Assembly (NCBI GenBank): GCA_034003325.1 | Contig: JAVEYW010000011.1 | Span: 1-64,000 of the forward strand | Source of the DNA: Desulfobacterales bacterium | GTDB lineage: Bacteria > Desulfobacterota > Desulfobacteria > Desulfobacterales > JAFDDL01 | Direction: 5' to 3' | DNA length: 64,000 nucleotides | In this document: piece after piece, positions 25,875-34,083 of the stretch | Position numbering within the stretch: position 1 is the stretch's first letter | Layout of the letters: each line of letters opens with the position of its first letter | Translations under genes and position numbers: made by a program | Notes under the pieces: model-generated | Databases searched by the model: none | What the model saw: only the letters and a program-made list of their open reading frames with translations | Told to the model about the DNA's origin: nothing

Positions 25875-27659
25875 ATGGGAAATAGCCAAAATAATGATTA
25901 CTGCAAGCCGCTGGAGATATCCACCGCCCCGAACGCGTTGACCGAAAGGATCAAGGAACTCAATTGTCTGTACGGCATATCCAATCTGTTCGAAAACCAG
26001 GATGTTTCATTGTCATGGATTATGCAGCGCTCAGTGGAGCTTATTCCCGCGGCCTGGCAGTATCCGGAAAACGCATGTGCACGGATTAGAATAGACGGTC
26101 AAGAGTATACCTCTCAGAATTTCAAAGAAACACGTTATCGACAGAATGCCAAAATTATCCTGAACGACCAACATGTCGGGGATGTGGACGTATTTTATAC
26201 ACAGGCACCGCTGGATGGAAATGAGGGGGTCTTTCTCGAAGAGGAGGACCGGCTTTTAAGGGTCATCGGCGAACGTTTGGGTAAGGTTTTTTGGCTAAAG
26301 CGTTCCGAAGAGAGCCTCAAGGAGAGCGAAGAACGATACAGAGTGCTTACCGAGCAAGTCGCCGAAGGTGTGGCCCTAGTTCAAGATTCACGGTTTTACT
26401 ACGTAAATCCATCCTTTTGTGAGATGTTCAACGTTTCATCTGTAGATGATATAATAAATGGCAAAGTCCAAGCCCCTTCCGCAGGAGAGGCGGATGAAAT
26501 AGCGATGCTCTATAAGCCGACGGTAGGTGGTGTTATCGCAAAGAAGGTCGAGGAAGCTTATTTGCTGAAGCGATCTGATAGGAGGTTTTGGGTCCAAGTA
26601 TGTCACAGTCCCATTGCTTTTAAGGGGCGCCCGGCTTTGTTATCAACTTTTAAAGACGTTACTGAGATAAAAGAACAGCAAGTTGCCGCCCAGGAAATTG
26701 CGGCGCAACTGGACAATGAAAACAGGGCTCTGAGATCTTCCTTGAAGGAAAGGTATAGACTTGGTGAAATTCTGGGTCGTTCACCGGCAATGCAAACGGT
26801 CTATGAACTGATCCTCAAGGCTGCCGCAACGGATGCCTGTGTTGCGGTATTCGGTGAGACAGGCTCGGGCAAGGAACTCGTCGCCCGCGCCATACACAAT
26901 CATAGTGACAGAAAAGATAAGCGATTCGTGGCGGTGAACTGTGGTGCGATTCAAGAATCATTGTTTGAAAGGGAGTTTTTCGGACATCGTAAAGGGGCCT
27001 TTTCCAGCGCCCATGCCGATGCGCCGGGCTACCTGGACATAGCCGACGGCGGCACCTTGTTTCTCGATGAAGTCAGTGAGCTGACCATTAATATGCAGGC
27101 CAAACTGCTAAGAGCCATAGAGGGAGGAGAGTACCGTCCGGTCGGCGGCACGGAAGTCCTGTCATCGGATTTTCGCATCATATCTGCATCAAATGTGCCC
27201 TTGGTCGATAAAGTAACCGCCGGTCGCATGCGACATGATTTTTATTATCGTATACAGGTGATCCAAATCCAGTTGCCTCCAATGCGGGAACGCAGACAAG
27301 ACATCCCCTTGTTGGTGGAGCATTTTTTGGAAAAGATGAAGGCTCCCCCCGGCATTTCCAAAGTGCCAGGTCGTATATTGGATATTCTGATGGAGTATGA
27401 CTGGCCCGGCAATGTCCGCGAATTACGCAATGTATTAAAGCGTTACGTGACCTTGGGTCGCATCGAATTTCTTTCGCCGGGTTCCGTGCCTAAGACAGCA
27501 CCGATCACAAAAGAAATTAATCTACACGAAGCCTTACATGAATTGGAAAAATCTCTCATTACAAAAGCTTTAAAGCAGGCGGGAGGCAACCGAACCCTGG
27601 CCGCCAAAATGTTGGGTATTTCCAGAAGAGCGCTTTTCCGGAAGATGTCCTTGACTTAA
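25875..27659 (+). CDS. Sigma-54-dependent transcriptional activator (GAF-like/PAS/AAA+/Fis)
   Basis: 594 residues. Residues ~15-150 look like the 'LYGISNLFEN...WQYPE' sensory domain common in Desulfobacterota regulators. A PAS domain follows (~155-270), then a short coiled coil, then the AAA+ domain: Walker A GETGSGKELVARAI, Walker B GGTLFLDEV. The C-terminal Fis helix-turn-helix is NRTLAAKMLGISRRALFRKM. The sigma-54-contact loop reads GAFSSA in place of GAFTGA. It starts a new transcription unit in lower-GC DNA. A -24/-12 promoter lies about 190 bp downstream, so the operon at 27952 is its likely target. Confidence 0.9.
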   Translation: MGNSQNNDYCKPLEISTAPNALTERIKELNCLYGISNLFENQDVSLSWIMQRSVELIPAAWQYPENACARIRIDGQEYTSQNFKETRYRQNAKIILNDQHVGDVDVFYTQAPLDGNEGVFLEEEDRLLRVIGERLGKVFWLKRSEESLKESEERYRVLTEQVAEGVALVQDSRFYYVNPSFCEMFNVSSVDDIINGKVQAPSAGEADEIAMLYKPTVGGVIAKKVEEAYLLKRSDRRFWVQVCHSPIAFKGRPALLSTFKDVTEIKEQQVAAQEIAAQLDNENRALRSSLKERYRLGEILGRSPAMQTVYELILKAAATDACVAVFGETGSGKELVARAIHNHSDRKDKRFVAVNCGAIQESLFEREFFGHRKGAFSSAHADAPGYLDIADGGTLFLDEVSELTINMQAKLLRAIEGGEYRPVGGTEVLSSDFRIISASNVPLVDKVTAGRMRHDFYYRIQVIQIQLPPMRERRQDIPLLVEHFLEKMKAPPGISKVPGRILDILMEYDWPGNVRELRNVLKRYVTLGRIEFLSPGSVPKTAPITKEINLHEALHELEKSLITKALKQAGGNRTLAAKMLGISRRALFRKMSLT

Positions 27660-27666
27660 GTTCAAA

Positions 27667-27760
27667 AAAACGCCCGCCAAGTGGGCGAAATCGCCCGCAT
27701 AAAATATTTATAATATTTCAATATGTTATATCACATTTTATTAATTTTGGCGGGCGTTTT
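27667..27760. repeat. 14-bp inverted repeat with a 66-nt AT-rich interior
   Basis: AAAACGCCCGCCAA (27667-27680) and TTGGCGGGCGTTTT (27747-27760) are perfect inverted arms. An inner small palindrome GGGCGAAATCGCCC lies at 27683-27696. It could be the terminator of the sigma-54 activator gene or a pair of upstream binding sites for it, because it lies 84 bp before the -24 element. Confidence 0.6.
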
Positions 27761-27843
27761 ATTCCCATTCAAGTATTTCCTTTGATTCCAAACTTAATCA
27801 CATTTGTTTTACATATCAGGTCCTTATGTCATTAAAAGCGCGG

Positions 27844-27860
27844 TTGGCATTAACCTTGCT
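27844..27860 (+). promoter_or_regulatory. Sigma-54 (-24/-12) promoter
   Basis: TTGGCATTAACCTTGCT has the invariant GG (27846-27847) and GC (27858-27859) exactly 10 bp apart and matches TGGCAC-N5-TTGCW at all but one position. It lies between a sigma-54 activator gene and the first small gene of the downstream operon, about 90 bp before its start. Confidence 0.75.
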
Positions 27861-27951
27861 AAAATTCCATCGCAATGAACGACGGCGCTTAACGAAATAC
27901 GCCTGTCCTGTGAGCGAAAGAGAAAAAATTATACCTTTGGAGGTAATTCAC

Positions 27952-28152
27952 ATGGATCTGGTCAGAAATAGAGCTTCCGGAATGCCTTTCATCATACTTG
28001 ACGATGCTGGAGATACTTATATTCAACTAATTACACCGGAAGGCAAGGTCAAAAGCCTTGACCGGCATCTATTCGACCCGCTGGTTCCAATCGACCAGAC
28101 GGATTCAAAACAGAATAACGGTCTAACGCCTGCACAGATGGATAAGTATTAG
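27952..28152 (+). CDS. Small protein of unknown function, first gene of the sigma-54 unit
   Basis: 66 residues from ATG 27952, which has a strong TTGGAGGTAATTCAC site. The longer frame from 27826 would start inside the promoter region. The sequence is mixed beta/charged (GMPFIILDDAGDTYIQLITP), without Cys or membrane segment. No family recognised. As the first gene behind the -24/-12 promoter it is a likely marker of the induced response. Confidence 0.6.
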   Translation: MDLVRNRASGMPFIILDDAGDTYIQLITPEGKVKSLDRHLFDPLVPIDQTDSKQNNGLTPAQMDKY

Positions 28153-28269
28153 GAATACATGGAATATGATGATTTTTGAAAATTTGGAAATGAAGTTTCA
28201 GGAAACATCCTTTTCTTTTTCTTTGCCCAATATTTTTTAAAGCCGTTCTTGCGGTAAAGGAGTAACTCA

Positions 28270-28701
28270 ATGAAAGAAGATCCTTTTGGAAACCTTACCG
28301 ATTGGGGAGTGGTTCTGGAAATCTTTGATGAGTTGGCTGGCGCGGACCTCTTGTCTGAGTGTCAGCCAGGGCTGCTCAGGATACTCAGATACAAGGGAAA
28401 CTGGCGGCTTCGCGAAGAGGTGCTAAAACGAGCCGCGGAAATTCAGAGCCCGTGTCATCAGTTAATTCGCCAGGTGCTTAACATTCTAGATGATGACAAT
28501 ATTTACTACGATGTGAGAATTCTGGCTAGTGATGCGTTAATACAAATGCTTAAAAATATCCAAGATGGTTTCAGCAGTGAAATAAACATGTCAGTACGGA
28601 ACGTACTCGAAAGACTAAGGGCTACACCTTATCCTCCCATATTCCACGACACATTAACGAAACTTCACTCGGAAATTTGTGCATTAGAAAGGCAACTTTA
28701 G
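28270..28701 (+). CDS. Helical (HEAT-like) protein of unknown function
   Basis: 143 residues, almost entirely amphipathic helices (LLRILRYKGNWRLREEVLKR, VRILASDALIQMLKNIQDGF). The repeating pattern recalls HEAT/Armadillo solenoids, which bind other proteins. AAAGGAGTAACTCA precedes ATG 28270. It sits in the series of small genes after the sigma-54 promoter. Function unknown. Confidence 0.6.
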   Translation: MKEDPFGNLTDWGVVLEIFDELAGADLLSECQPGLLRILRYKGNWRLREEVLKRAAEIQSPCHQLIRQVLNILDDDNIYYDVRILASDALIQMLKNIQDGFSSEINMSVRNVLERLRATPYPPIFHDTLTKLHSEICALERQL

Positions 28702-28761
28702 AACAATAGGGTAAAAAGAATCGATAAATCAGTGTTATTTTGCTTCAAAAAGGAGACCATC

Positions 28762-28977
28762 ATGGCTCAAACGCCCAACAATCCAGGAATATGCGAAACT
28801 TGTATGTACCGATCGGATTGTCTTTATTTAAGAAACAGCTCGAAAGAAGGAGGGCCTGTTTTACATTGCGAAGAGTTTGATGATTCTTCAGCAAGAAAAG
28901 AAGGTGAAAGCCTTTTTCAAAACAACTCTTTTATTTCCAGTCCATATTTTGGCGTAAAATGCCTGATTCCAGACTGA
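28762..28977 (+). CDS. Small Cys-rich protein (possible metal or Fe-S binding)
   Basis: 71 residues from ATG 28762 (AAAAAGGAGACCATC upstream; the frame open from 28732 has no ribosome site). Four cysteines are arranged CETCMYRSDC...LHC, with another Cys near the end. This spacing suits zinc or an iron-sulfur cluster. Such small proteins are common beside stress genes in sulfate reducers, but the role is unknown. Confidence 0.6.
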   Translation: MAQTPNNPGICETCMYRSDCLYLRNSSKEGGPVLHCEEFDDSSARKEGESLFQNNSFISSPYFGVKCLIPD

Positions 28978-29020
28978 AGGTCAATCATAAGAATATTGAA
29001 CCATTAAGAGGAGACATATC

Positions 29021-29365
29021 ATGGCATCGAAATTTAAAATTTTCACCTATCGAAATCCTGGAACTCTGTACTTAAAACTAATAGGTGAATTTGACGGCAG
29101 CTCGACGTGGCATCTTATTGAGAAGCTTAGAAAGAATGCCGACGAATTTCATAGCATACTGATCAATACCGATTCTTTGGGCGAAATTTATCCATTTGGA
29201 GTGCATATTTTTCACCAGGAGCTCAAAGCTTTAAGAAGATATAAAATCCGTGTCCTGTTTACGGGGGAGAAGGCAGATCAAATATCACCTGAAGAAAAAT
29301 TATGCATGTACTGTGATCAAGATTATACAGGGTCAAAGATAGCGAAGAGACAAGGAATGATTTAG
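29021..29365 (+). CDS. STAS-like protein
   Basis: 114 residues. The first ~95 follow the STAS pattern of alternating strands and helices (LYLKLIGEFDGSSTWHLIEK, ILINTDSLGEIYPFGV, KALRRYKIRVLFTG). STAS proteins act as anti-anti-sigma factors or sensor partners. The usual DxS phosphoacceptor region reads DSLGEI, so it may not be phosphorylated. The C-terminal CMYCDQDY is an added tail. It lies 2 nt before the PntA-like gene. Confidence 0.5.
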   Translation: MASKFKIFTYRNPGTLYLKLIGEFDGSSTWHLIEKLRKNADEFHSILINTDSLGEIYPFGVHIFHQELKALRRYKIRVLFTGEKADQISPEEKLCMYCDQDYTGSKIAKRQGMI

Positions 29366-29367
29366 CT

Positions 29368-30534
29368 ATGCGGATCGGAATACCAAAAGAGATCTTGACC
29401 GCAGAAAAAAGAGTGGCGGCCATACCGAGGATCATAGGAAGGTACATTGACCTGGGTTTTGATGTGGCAGTAGAATCATCGGCTGGGGAGGGAATTTATA
29501 TAAGCGATGATGAATACGAATTTGCAGGAGCAAAGTTAATTCCTGATGCGGAAAGTCTGTTCGCCGAATCCGATATCGTTTTGAAGGTAAATCAGCCGGT
29601 GTTTAACGAAAGGGTTAAACAGCACGAGGTGAACATGCTTAGGGACGGGAGCATTTTGATTACGTTCCTGAATCCGGACGCCTCTGAAAATCATGACATG
29701 ATCAGCCGGCTCATAGATAAAAACATCACAACTTTCACAATGGACGGCATCCCGCGCATATCTCGTGCCCAGAGAATGGATGCCTTATCTTCCATGCGCG
29801 CGGTCACCGGGTATAAGGCCGTTATCATGGCGGCTAATCAATTGCCGAGATTTGTGCCGAAGGTCAGTACCGCGAATGGTACAATTGGGCCGGCTCAATT
29901 TTTAGTCATAGGCACAGGTGCTGTGGGACTCCAGGCTATTGCCACAGCAAAACAGCTTGGCGGCGTTGTCAAGGCACTTGATATTCGCGAAAATGCCACC
30001 CTTGAGGCGAGAAGATTGGGAGCAAAGGTGATCCAATTTTACTTTCCCCAAGAATTGGCAGTCGCAAAAGAAGGCTACTTGAAATCAGTAAACGGGAAGT
30101 GGCTTGAAATTGAAAAAAGTATCATCGCTCTTCATTTGGAAGATGCTGACGTGGTAATTCTCAGCGCTCACGTTCCAGGTGAGGTTGCACCTGTTCTGGT
30201 TACAGAACAGATGATTTTCACCATGAAGCCGGGTTCGGTCATTATGGATATCTCAGTCGGAAATGGGAATAACTGCGAAGTGACCGAACCTGGGAAAGTT
30301 ATACAGAGATTGGGCGTTTATGTCTGCGGAATCAAGAATTTTTCAGGCGTGATGGCGATGGACGCAAGCACACTGTACTCTGAAAACTTATACTATTTTG
30401 TCAAACATCTGTTCAAAAAAGGCACGGGAAAAATCGATCTGAAAGATGAAATCGTTAAAGGCAGTCTTGTCACCCACGACGGGGAAATATTGCATCGGTT
30501 GACTTTGAAGGCTCTTACGCTCAGAGAAGCTTGA
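29368..30534 (+). CDS. NAD(P) transhydrogenase alpha-subunit-like / alanine dehydrogenase-fold protein
   Basis: 388 residues. It opens MRIGIPKE, then RVAAIPR and DIVLKVNQP, and has the Rossmann motif GTGAVGLQAIATAKQLGG near residue 190, and ALDIRENATLEARRLGA. The C-terminal SLYSENLYYFVKHL is closer to PntA domain I than to alanine dehydrogenase. It should bind NAD(H). No beta subunit or membrane domain is encoded nearby, so hydride transfer across the membrane is doubtful. It may be a soluble dehydrogenase with another substrate. Confidence 0.8.
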   Translation: MRIGIPKEILTAEKRVAAIPRIIGRYIDLGFDVAVESSAGEGIYISDDEYEFAGAKLIPDAESLFAESDIVLKVNQPVFNERVKQHEVNMLRDGSILITFLNPDASENHDMISRLIDKNITTFTMDGIPRISRAQRMDALSSMRAVTGYKAVIMAANQLPRFVPKVSTANGTIGPAQFLVIGTGAVGLQAIATAKQLGGVVKALDIRENATLEARRLGAKVIQFYFPQELAVAKEGYLKSVNGKWLEIEKSIIALHLEDADVVILSAHVPGEVAPVLVTEQMIFTMKPGSVIMDISVGNGNNCEVTEPGKVIQRLGVYVCGIKNFSGVMAMDASTLYSENLYYFVKHLFKKGTGKIDLKDEIVKGSLVTHDGEILHRLTLKALTLREA

Positions 30535-30580
30535 GTGCATATGGATATGGTAGTCAATCAGGGAGTATAGGAGAAACATT

Positions 30581-31142
30581 ATGGAAAAGATGATGGTAAG
30601 GGAATTGATGCGGACAATTGATGAGTTCCCCCAAGATTTCCAGTCAAGCCACTTTCATGGAAGCTGTGGAAGCCTTGGAAAAGGCCGATCAGGAGTTTAA
30701 GTCGGGGAAGGCTCCTGAAAGAATTCTGATAGTCTATGGTGAAACGGGGAAAATCCTTGGGAAATTGTCTCCAATAGACGTTGTAAAGGGCCTGGAGTCA
30801 AAATACCTCAACATCGACATCCCTAAATCCACTCCTTATTATGGGATGGTTCAAAGATCAATAGAGTCGATGAAGGAGGTTTATCGATTGTGGTACACGC
30901 CGTTTGGCGAGTTGTGGAAAAAGGCTCGCTCCCTCAAAATCCATGAATTTATCAAATTGCCGATACCTGACCATATGGTGAATGTCGATGATAAAATAGA
31001 CGCAGCTTTTCATCTCTTTGTCGTCTTCCGCCACGGGTCTCTTTTTGTAAAAGACAGACATGAAATTGTGGGCCTGATTCGATTTTCAGATGTCTACAAG
31101 AAAATCAGAGAGACCATGAGGGCTTGTCCCCTTACGGCCTAA
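30581..31142 (+). CDS. CBS-domain protein with an apparent frameshift near its start
   Basis: The main frame (30618-31142) codes a CBS pair: ERILIVYGETGKILGKLSPI in the first repeat and NVDDKIDAAFHLFVVFRHGS in the second. The expected N-terminus, MEKMMVRELMRTIDEFP, is in another frame from ATG 30581 (TAGGAGAAACATT upstream). Removing one C from the C5 run at 30628-30632 joins it smoothly to KISSQATFMEAVEALE. Either a real mutation, a read error or slippage separates the halves. CBS pairs sense adenine nucleotides. Confidence 0.65.
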
Positions 31143-31200
31143 ATCCATCGAGACAAAAATAAGTACGATTGCATAAATAACTATTAAAAGGAGCTGCTGC

Positions 31201-31497
31201 ATGAAAACAGCAAGGCATGCACCCAAAATGAAGCGGCAAAAAGTTACGTTCATATTTGAATCCACCGATGCCAGTAAGATTTTCCTTTCAGGGGATTTTA
31301 ACGAGTGGAGTCCTAACTCTCATCCCATGAAAAATGATGGAAATGGTATATGGAGTTGCACCATGATGATCCCGCCGGGAAACTATGAGTATAAATTTAT
31401 AGCAAATGAAAAGTGGATAGAAGATCCTCGGAATGATCAGACTTGCCCGAATGTTTTCGGAACTTACAACAGCGTGCTTGACTTGAAGCCAAAATGA
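31201..31497 (+). CDS. Stand-alone CBM48/AMPK glycogen-binding domain protein
   Basis: 98 residues forming just the early-set domain: KVTFIFESTDASKIFLSGDF, NEWSPNSHPM, NYEYKFIANEKWIEDP. The W and NEWxP motifs are those used to bind alpha-glucans in AMPK-beta and isoamylase-N domains. No catalytic domain follows, so it may serve as a glycogen-linked sensor. AAAAGGAGCTGCTGC precedes ATG 31201. It follows the CBS gene, another AMPK-type module. Confidence 0.85.
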   Translation: MKTARHAPKMKRQKVTFIFESTDASKIFLSGDFNEWSPNSHPMKNDGNGIWSCTMMIPPGNYEYKFIANEKWIEDPRNDQTCPNVFGTYNSVLDLKPK

Positions 31498-31792
31498 ATG
31501 TGGCTATGTAAAAAGTAGAATTCTCTATGACAAGAAGATTGGCGCCTTGAGGCAAGTGGATATATCGAATAATTTATAAAGCGTTGCATCCTGATACTGA
31601 AACCTCCAGATACCATCCATCATTGAATCATTGCATGGTGCTGGTGCGGTGCGGAATGTTTCGTCGAATGGATTGAATTGACGAAAAATGGCACTTCACC
31701 GGGTGGAGTCAACCAGGTCGACCGGTATCATCGTCCTGGTTATCAGTGTTTTGGATGGCTAAATCGAGTTCTGGAAAAAAATAAGCACAAAT

Positions 31793-32203
31793 ATGCAAGG
31801 CCCTGAACATCATATCTTCTGTGACAAATATGATTGGATAGACAGTCTGCTTGATGAGCAACATGGAAGACATAATGGAGAGAGGATGATTGACCGAGCC
31901 GCCCTGCGAAATCTCACTGAGGCAGCCATCACCTGCCGACCATTCACTAGTAGTGGCACTACCCGTGCGTCGGATGGGTTTATGCACAATTTTTCAAGCG
32001 AAGGTTTCTATATCGAAACGACCGGTGAATATAAGGCCGGAACCATTCTCATTGTACGGATGGTCGGCTACCCGCATATTCCGGAATCAATGGTAGCCGA
32101 GGGGCGGCCGCGGTCCATATGTGTGGCGGAAGTCAAATGGCATCGGCAACTGGCGGAAGGTGAGCCTGTCCGGTATGGCATGGGGCTGAAATATATTGCC
32201 TAA
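31793..32203 (+). CDS. PilZ-domain protein
   Basis: 136 residues from ATG 31793; ATG 31886 (GGAGAGAGG before it) is a good alternative giving 105. The C-terminal part has the PilZ strand pattern: DGFMHNFSSEGFYIET, GTILIVRMVGY, ICVAEVKWH and YGMGLKYI. PilZ domains bind cyclic-di-GMP, but the RxxxR and DxSxxG motifs are weak here (NFSSEG), so binding is uncertain. Its last codons and 3' flank reappear as a remnant at 33964-34050. Confidence 0.65.
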   Translation: MQGPEHHIFCDKYDWIDSLLDEQHGRHNGERMIDRAALRNLTEAAITCRPFTSSGTTRASDGFMHNFSSEGFYIETTGEYKAGTILIVRMVGYPHIPESMVAEGRPRSICVAEVKWHRQLAEGEPVRYGMGLKYIA

Positions 32204-32283
32204 AAGGCTGTATACTCTCTGAGAGACAGAATATGTGCGGGGGTAGAGTCCTTATTTATGGCTTCAGCGCTACATGAGAGGTT

Positions 32284-33909
32284 ATGCTGAAGGCGGATTC
32301 TTTCCCCTCGCTCTTTTATCGACTGGAAAACACGATGAGAAAGAATAAACAACAAGAGAGAGATATTCGTGTTGGCGACCGTGTGGATTACAAGGCTGTC
32401 GTATCTGCCGTTAACGAAAGCATAGTTATAATGCAGGATGGTAAAATCGTTTTTGCAAATCCTGCTTTCAACCGGCTGACTGGAAAGAGCATTCCTGAAA
32501 TCATAGGGGCCTCCTTTGTGGATTTCGTTTCCTCAAATGACACGAAACACGTGATGGAACGGGTTAAAGACATTGGAAAACAACGAGGCCGGAAAAGCCA
32601 AATCGAATTTCATCTGCATGCCAAACATATAAAACCAGTGCTGGTGGATATGGATATGTGCGTTATCGGGTACGGCGGACGGAACGCAATCCTTGGGTGG
32701 TTGACCGACATAACGGAAAGGCGGCAGAAAACCCTTGAAACCCAGAGACTTCAAAAGAGGTTGCGAAACATTCTCGACTCCATGCGTCACGTGATACTGT
32801 CATTTTCATTCAGCGAACCGGATGACGAAGTCAAGGTTAGAGATGCCGCTTTTTTCGATGCGCACCTTGTCGAAACCAATCCTGCCGCAGAGGCGTTATA
32901 TGACGTTCCAATAGAGGAGTTTCTTGCCAAGAAAAGGAGCATTTTTGATTTTATTCATGAGGAAGACAGGGAGAAGGTGCTGCGGCATTACCAAAACTTG
33001 GAAGCGGAAGGTTCCGGCGAGGTGACTTACAGAGTTACGAGACCAGACAATGAAGTCCGATGGGTTTTGGATTATGGGAAAGTGGAGTACCGGGAAAATA
33101 AACGGGTTAGAAGGCTCAATCGCTTTATCGAGGACATTACTTCGAAAACAAAAGCCTTAGAGGAATTGAATGCCAGTGAAAAAAAATACCGTAGAGTATT
33201 CGAAAGATCCAAAGACATGATCTATGTTTTGGAACCCGATGGGAGCTTTATCGACATTAATCCTGCGGGGGTGGAGTTGCTCTGGCTGGAGAGCAAGGAG
33301 GCGGCGGTTCGCAGAAACATCAAGGAGTTTTTTGTCGATCCTCGATCCTGCGATGCCTTTTTAATGGAGTTGATGGAAAAGGGCACAGCGTCCTATGGTA
33401 GGGAGATGCTCCGCAATAACAGGGGAGAAATCATCGAGGTTGACTTAAACGGTAGTGCCAGAAGAGATGTCAGCGGGAAAGCGATATCTTACCATGGAAT
33501 CGTTACCAACATCAGCGAAGCGTTGCGGTGGAAGGAACTTGAGTCTATCGGTCAGCTCGCGGGATGCTTCGCGGATGATCTGGCATCACCGCTGAGTACA
33601 ATCATGATGAACCTTAGCATTGCCGAGGATACTATTACGGACCTTAAAAAAAATATGGATAAGTGCACGGAAGCCGATAAAGCACTCAACATGGACGATG
33701 TCGGCAAAGAGATTCACCACCACTTTGAAGAGATCGTTGACTCCATGAATTCGTCCATGAGTGCCTGCAAGGATATCGCGGTAAGGCTAAAGGAAATCAG
33801 AGAGGAATACTGGCGTTTAAGGAAAGTTTCTGACGGAACCGGGGGAATCATCTACGAGAGGCGGAACAAGAGACCGCCTGACGGGAACCAACGCTTGGCT
33901 CGGGGTTGA
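32284..33909 (+). CDS. Multi-PAS histidine-kinase-like protein without catalytic domain
   Basis: 541 residues. Three PAS domains at ~35-130 (IVIMQDGKIVFANPAFNRLT), ~155-290 and ~300-410 (YVLEPDGSFIDINPAGVELL) precede a helical region (ESIGQLAGCFADDLASPLST) that corresponds to an H-box but has Asp where the phosphoacceptor His should be. The ATPase domain is missing: the frame runs into an unrelated Arg-rich tail and stops. It cannot autophosphorylate. It may act as a scaffold or sensor, or be a decayed kinase. Confidence 0.75.
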   Translation: MLKADSFPSLFYRLENTMRKNKQQERDIRVGDRVDYKAVVSAVNESIVIMQDGKIVFANPAFNRLTGKSIPEIIGASFVDFVSSNDTKHVMERVKDIGKQRGRKSQIEFHLHAKHIKPVLVDMDMCVIGYGGRNAILGWLTDITERRQKTLETQRLQKRLRNILDSMRHVILSFSFSEPDDEVKVRDAAFFDAHLVETNPAAEALYDVPIEEFLAKKRSIFDFIHEEDREKVLRHYQNLEAEGSGEVTYRVTRPDNEVRWVLDYGKVEYRENKRVRRLNRFIEDITSKTKALEELNASEKKYRRVFERSKDMIYVLEPDGSFIDINPAGVELLWLESKEAAVRRNIKEFFVDPRSCDAFLMELMEKGTASYGREMLRNNRGEIIEVDLNGSARRDVSGKAISYHGIVTNISEALRWKELESIGQLAGCFADDLASPLSTIMMNLSIAEDTITDLKKNMDKCTEADKALNMDDVGKEIHHHFEEIVDSMNSSMSACKDIAVRLKEIREEYWRLRKVSDGTGGIIYERRNKRPPDGNQRLARG

Positions 33910-33963
33910 TAGCTTTGATGCATTTCTGAAAAACGAAGATAAGGTCGCGACAGTGCTGTGCAG

Positions 33964-34050
33964 AAAGGGCATCGCTGTTGGCGGAAGATGATCCTGTCCG
34001 GCATGGCGTGGGACTGGAATATAATGACTGAAAGGTTGTGTACTCTCAGG
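33964..34050 (+). pseudogene. Remnant of a second PilZ gene end
   Basis: The frame reading GCGGAAGATGATCCTGTCCG to TGA 34029-34031 codes AEDDPVRHGVGLEYND. This matches the end of the PilZ gene at 32203 (AEGEPVRYGMGLKYIA). The similarity continues on both sides, including the AAAGG(C/T)TGT(A/G)TACTCTC after the stop. A one-base deletion separates the upstream part. It is the tail of a degraded duplicate copy. Confidence 0.7.
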
Positions 34051-34083
34051 CAATCACCAAGCTATGTGGAAAGATAATAAAAT

